Assembly: GCF_947179165.1 (NCBI RefSeq)
Contig: NC_077248.1
Span: forward strand, 46,712,232-46,776,231
Origin: Solanum dulcamara
Taxonomy: Eukaryota; Streptophyta; Magnoliopsida; Solanales; Solanaceae
Length of the DNA stretch: 64,000 bases
Reading direction: 5' to 3'
Below the pieces are notes generated by a model that ran no database searches, was not told the origin of the DNA, and saw only the letters and a program-made list of their open reading frames with translations. This document shows, one piece after another, positions 60,101-64,000 of this stretch; within the stretch, counting starts at the first letter, position 1, and each line of letters opens with the position of its first letter. Position numbers and translations under genes: made by a program.

Positions 60101-61607
60101 CAAACGGACGACGAATGTATAAATTTTAAAGAAGCTCTTATTCTTAGATACACTAGGATGGCTAATGTTCTTGATTCTTAAAACTGATATCATTATGTCT
60201 TGATACATGTGTATGATTCCAGCCATTCTAATTTGGTATAACTCATATTTTGGTATAATTCATGATTCTTGGTCACCTCTTAATGTTGGAACTCTTGGAA
60301 TAATTGAGCTACCGCCCTCAAGTCTTCTATATGATTGGATAGTGATTGATATGAAAAGGACCTATTTTTTTTTAAAAAAAAGAAAGAATCTATAATGACT
60401 AATGTCTCTGACTTCATAAGTTATTTCACATTATATTGATACATGTATATGATTCCTGAGGCTCCTATTTTATATAGTTCATAATGATATATAAAGAGTA
60501 CTTAATATGACTATAGCTTGAAACTCGAATGTTAGCTAGTCTACTTGTTCATCGTGTCTCAGATAATGATTTAATTGCATGTGGTTACTCACTACTCTAC
60601 TCGTACATACTGTTGTTACATCTTTCACTGAGTTCCAGGCCGGATATGTATTCGTGCAGAATTTCACTGCATTGTTCACCAAGTCCCTCACTAGAGGGTC
60701 GGGTACGGTATATATATATGTGATGATATGATATGATGACATGATTGTGTGATAATAGCGTCGAGACCCATGATGGGCCAAATATGATACATGTATATGA
60801 CAGATTCACCGAGTCCATAATGGGCCAAATATGATATATGATATAATCATGCATGATTTTATTTCATAAGGCACAGGTACAGTGATTTCTTGATTATTAT
60901 ACTTATCTCCTGAATCTCTACTTCAGATTTGACCTCCTTTATGGTATTTTATGCTTTATATACTCAGTACATATGTCGTACTGACCCCCTCTCTTTGGGG
61001 GATGTGTTTCATGCCCGCAGGTACAGATACTCATTTTGAGGATCCGTCAGCTTAAGATTTCCACTCAGCTATTTTGGAGTGCTCTATTGTACCGAAGCCT
61101 AGAGTTTTGGTATCGACCCTTTTGATGTATATATTTATTTATTCATGGGTACGGCAGGGCCCTGTCCCGTCATATGTTATTGTTAATACTCTTAGAGGTC
61201 TACAGATATATATATGGGTTGTATATAGACGTTGTCCAGCTATGTTAATGACTTATGTTTTAGGACATTCCTATTCGTGGTGGCAGCCTTGTCGGCTTGT
61301 ATATGTACATATATATTTGGGGAATATGGTGTGTAGTGGTAGGCTTGTCGCTTGCGTATATGTATATACTGGAGCATTCCTACATATAATGACAGTCTTG
61401 TTGGCTTACATACTATGTTATCTTTGATGTTATAACTCCTCAGGAGATAGGTTGTGTTATTATATAAATATGAGAAAGTTTTGAGATGACATTCTATTTT
61501 CTTAAGTCTTAAATCATGTTTAGTTTCTGATTGATTATAGATAACAGGTGGGTATACGAGTGTCCAGTTCGGGCACTAGTCACAGCCCACGGGGTTGGAT
61601 CGTGACA
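57184..61607 (+). mobile_element. Solo gypsy LTR, 4424 bp
   Basis: TGTTACACCCTAG...GGATCGTGACA with perfect GAAAA duplications; same family as 14190-17752 and the fragment at 22263-24100. Shared blocks include TGCCACATGGC, GGGGAGGTGTTG-type sequence near 59898 and the CCCGCAGGTACAGAT / GTACCTGCAGGC region near 61015 versus 14655. No gag, pol, primer site or purine tract inside. All ORFs here are chance. An LTR over 4 kb is unusually long for a plant element. Confidence 0.9.
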
Positions 61608-62640
61608 GAAAAGGTTTATGATAAAGTTGTAATGGATATTTTCTAGAGGTGTCTAGAGGCTAAAGGTATTCTGATGGTATATATTAGGGCGATAAAGACA
61701 TGTATGTTAGAGACAAACCTCGGGTTAGGATGGTGAGAGGTGACTCAGAGCATTTTCCTATTAAGATGAGACTACATCAGGGATCTGTGCTGAGTCTTTT
61801 TACTTTTGCCTTAGTGAGGATGAGCTGACACAGTCTATTCAGGAGGAGGTTCCATGGTGTATGCTATTTGCGGACAACATAGTTTTGATTGATGAGACTC
61901 GGGACAGAGTTAATAATAGGTTGGAGGTTTGGTGACAAATGCTGGAGTCCAAAGGTTCAAATTGAGCAAGATCAAAATAGAATACTTGGAATGCAAATTT
62001 AGTGTTACAATAGATGAAGAAGCCATGGAAATGAGGCTTTTCAGTCAACTTATGTCCAAGATAGAAAGCTTTAAATATCTTGGATTCATCATCCAAAGTA
62101 GTCGGGACATCGATGATGATGTCACGCATCGTATTAGGATATTGTGGATGAAATGGAGGTTTGCCTCTAGAGTCATGTGTGATAAGAAAGTACCACTTAA
62201 ACTTAAAGGTAACTTATACAGAATGGTGGTCAGACCAGCATTGTTATATGGATTGGAGTGCTAGCCAGTAAAGAACTCTCATGTTTAGAAAATGCATGTT
62301 ACAGAGATGAAGATATTGAGATGGATGTGTGGACACACTAGGATTTATAAGATTATGAATGAGGTTATTTGAGAGAAGGTGGAAATGACATTTGTGGCAG
62401 ACAAGATGAGAGAAGCGAGATTGAGATGGTTTAGGCATATGTAGAAGAGGGGTGTCGATGCCCCAGATAGGAGGTGCAAGTGGTTGGATTTGGAGGTTAT
62501 GCGGAGGGGCAGGGGTAGACCGAAAAACTATTGGAGAGAGAGGTGATTAGACAATATATGGCACTACTCCATATCACTGAGGACATAACCTTAGATAGAA
62601 AGAAGTGGAGGTCCTGGATTAAGGTAGAAGGCTAGTAGGG
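61608..62640 (+). pseudogene. RTE-type LINE, part 3 of 3 (RT catalytic region to C-terminus)
   Basis: Resumes EKVYDKVV, then RDKPRVRMVRGDSEHFPIKM, LHQGSVLS, and the catalytic box as MLFADNIVLIDETR (about 61860-61900), where the second Asp of FADD is Asn. The thumb follows (YLECKFSV, FKYLGFIIQSSRDIDDDVTH, LYRMVVRPALLYGLEC) and the C-terminal [11 protein letters not shown] region near 62505-62535. Several frameshifts. Dead copy. Confidence 0.88.
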
Positions 62641-62975
62641 ATAGAATGATGTCTTCCTGTGTGTCGGTTTAGGGTGGTCGTAGGTCTAGGCGTGCCTTTA
62701 TAGTTGTGTTGTTATTGCCTTTGATTATCACATTACTTTGTTATCATTATTGCTCTTGTCTTGTAAAATTTTATCGTTTTTTGTTTCTTTTCATTATGCT
62801 ATATATATATATATATATGTATGTATTATTTTTCTCTCTTACTTGGGACTGTAACTTTTAAGCCGAGAGTTTTTCAAAAATAGCCTCTCTATCTCCATGA
62901 GGTAGTGGTAAGGTCTGCGTACATCCTACCCTCCCCAAACTCCACTTGTGGAATTTTACTGAATATGTTCCTCAA
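62641..62975 (+). mobile_element. 3' UTR and tail of the RTE-type LINE
   Basis: T-rich run, a short TA repeat (62803-62818), and the typical plant RTE tail with GCCTCTCTATCTCCATGAGG, GGTAAGGTCTGCGTAC and CTACCCTCCCCAAACTCCAC, ending near ATTTTACTGAATATGTT. The same tail type is borrowed by plant SINEs. Confidence 0.75.
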
Positions 62976-64000
62976 TTAATAAAATATTTATTTGTAATAA
63001 ATTAAGTAATTTACTTTTATAATATAATAATTAATTTAAATAAGAAAAAAAGGAGAAAAAAGATTAATACAAATAGAGGTCATAGAGAGGTGTAACATCA
63101 ATGTTTCTTCTTTATATTATATTTAAAATAATTAATATAAATAAGAAAAAACAGCTATAAAAAGGAGAAAAAAGATAAATACAAATAGAGGTCATTGAGA
63201 GGTGTCACATCACCTTATCTATGTTTTTTCTTTTATATTATAATAGATTAGTGAAATTGGCCGCGCTTCGCGTGATCGCAATAACATATTTAAATTTATT
63301 ATACCATTTTATGAAAATGAAATAACTTTTAAACAATATATATTTGATTTATTTCATAAATGAATTATTTTTAAAAAATATATTACGATATATATAGTGT
63401 ATGAGTGTTTTTACTTCGAGATGAATAGATAATTTTACCTTTAAATCCTCTTCTCAATTGTGTACTATTAAACTCGTGTAAGCCTGAAAATTGCCGATGG
63501 ACATACATCTTTATATTTGTGTAAATATTTTTCTTTAAATTTCTTTATTAAAATCAAAATGGTGTGATTAAGATAATTGAAAAAGTAACTCTTTCTATTA
63601 TAATTCATATATTCCAAAATAAGAGAATGTATAAAATGTAAGAAATGATCTTAAAAATATAAAAAGGAAAAAGAAAAAAAAGAAGAAAGTATATAACTAA
63701 AAAACTACTACTCAATAGAAGTGGTTTAAAGAGACAAAAAGGAGCAACTAATAGAACTAAAGAAGCGGTAGTTGATTTTTTCTTTTTTTATCAAAATAAA
63801 TAAGTTATTAATATGAATTGTGATGAAATAGTTGGCATTTTTTCATTCTTAATTAAAGATCTCAAATTTAATTCGATAAAAAATTATTGAAAATACAATC
63901 TTTAGAAAAGCTCAATAATATGATATTTTAGATAGTCTGATTTCAATATTTTTTTTTATGGGAACAGACCCTACACGAGGCTCCCACCTCTCGTGCATAG
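62976..64000. other. AT-rich region with a two-copy tandem repeat, no gene
   Basis: A unit of about 103-117 bp is present twice (about 63026-63128 and 63129-63245): ATAATTAAT(T/A)TAAATAAG, GGAGAAAAAAGAT(T/A)AA, ACAAATAGAGGTCAT blocks. Just after it, CCGCGCTTCGCGTGA (63262-63276) gives a 4-bp CGCG hairpin like those near plant Helitron ends, but no TC or CTRR ends are evident. Beyond 63300 only AT-rich sequence. Confidence 0.45.

Noticed and set aside
60529..61427. Cluster of ORFs on both strands at 60.5-61.4 kb
   Set aside because: Inside the 4.4-kb solo LTR; none has a recognisable domain and they are not shared with the sister LTR at 14190-17752.

Overview
The window is plant nuclear DNA, most likely from the nightshade family (Solanaceae, probably Solanum). 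The evidence is AT-rich repeat-dense sequence, Tekay/Del-type Ty3/gypsy elements with chromodomain integrases, a plant RTE-type LINE with its typical 3' tail, Stowaway, hAT and CACTA non-autonomous DNA elements, and an endogenous caulimovirid fragment. Nothing bacterial is present, and I found no tRNA, rRNA or CRISPR array.

Layout. 1-1060: minus-strand wreck of a gypsy gag-protease. 1072-12803: 3' end of an Athila/Tat-like gypsy element (minus strand), split by a young complete Tekay-type element (1470-11056, TSD AACTT, two 2302-bp LTRs differing at about 12 sites, gag-pol broken by one TAA). 12804-22262: an older Tekay-type element with a wrecked gag-pol; its LTR holds a 3.56-kb solo LTR (14190-17752, TSD TAAGA). 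22263-25130: gypsy LTR fragments. 25610-26775: likely remnant of a host gene with a duplicated U1-type zinc finger. 26960-29340: copia LTR-like and pol fragments with odd repeats. About 29900-32590: decayed endogenous pararetrovirus (minus). 32593-37489: long gypsy LTR with an internal 1.4-kb tandem duplication. 37490-43200: gypsy element that lost gag to RNase H. 44712-48103: internally deleted copia element (TSD AAGTT) keeping gag. 48835-49090: Stowaway MITE. 49492-49827: the only convincing intact host gene, a 111-residue membrane protein. 50735-51030: CACTA end. 51664-51852: hAT-type MITE. 52116-53755: another gypsy LTR fragment. 53756-62975: one RTE LINE cut into three pieces by two solo LTRs (54355-56676 and 57184-61607). 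62976-64000: AT-rich DNA with a short tandem duplication.

The window therefore records ordered insertions. The LINE reading frame rejoins exactly when each solo LTR and one TSD copy are removed, so the LINE is oldest there. The solo LTR at 14190 sits inside the older Tekay LTR, and the 1470-11056 element sits inside the Athila-like LTR. At least three elements have been reduced to solo LTRs.

I found no operon-like or novel enzymatic system. The most interesting signals are structural: family-specific tracts of short self-complementary words inside several unrelated LTRs; a 30-repeat TA difference between two otherwise nearly identical copia LTRs; dispersed TATA-bearing mini-hairpins at 27.9-28.5 kb; a perfect 22-bp palindrome in an array of related words at 51.1-51.3 kb; and the duplicated zinc-finger gene remnant. 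All alignments and mismatch counts were made by eye.
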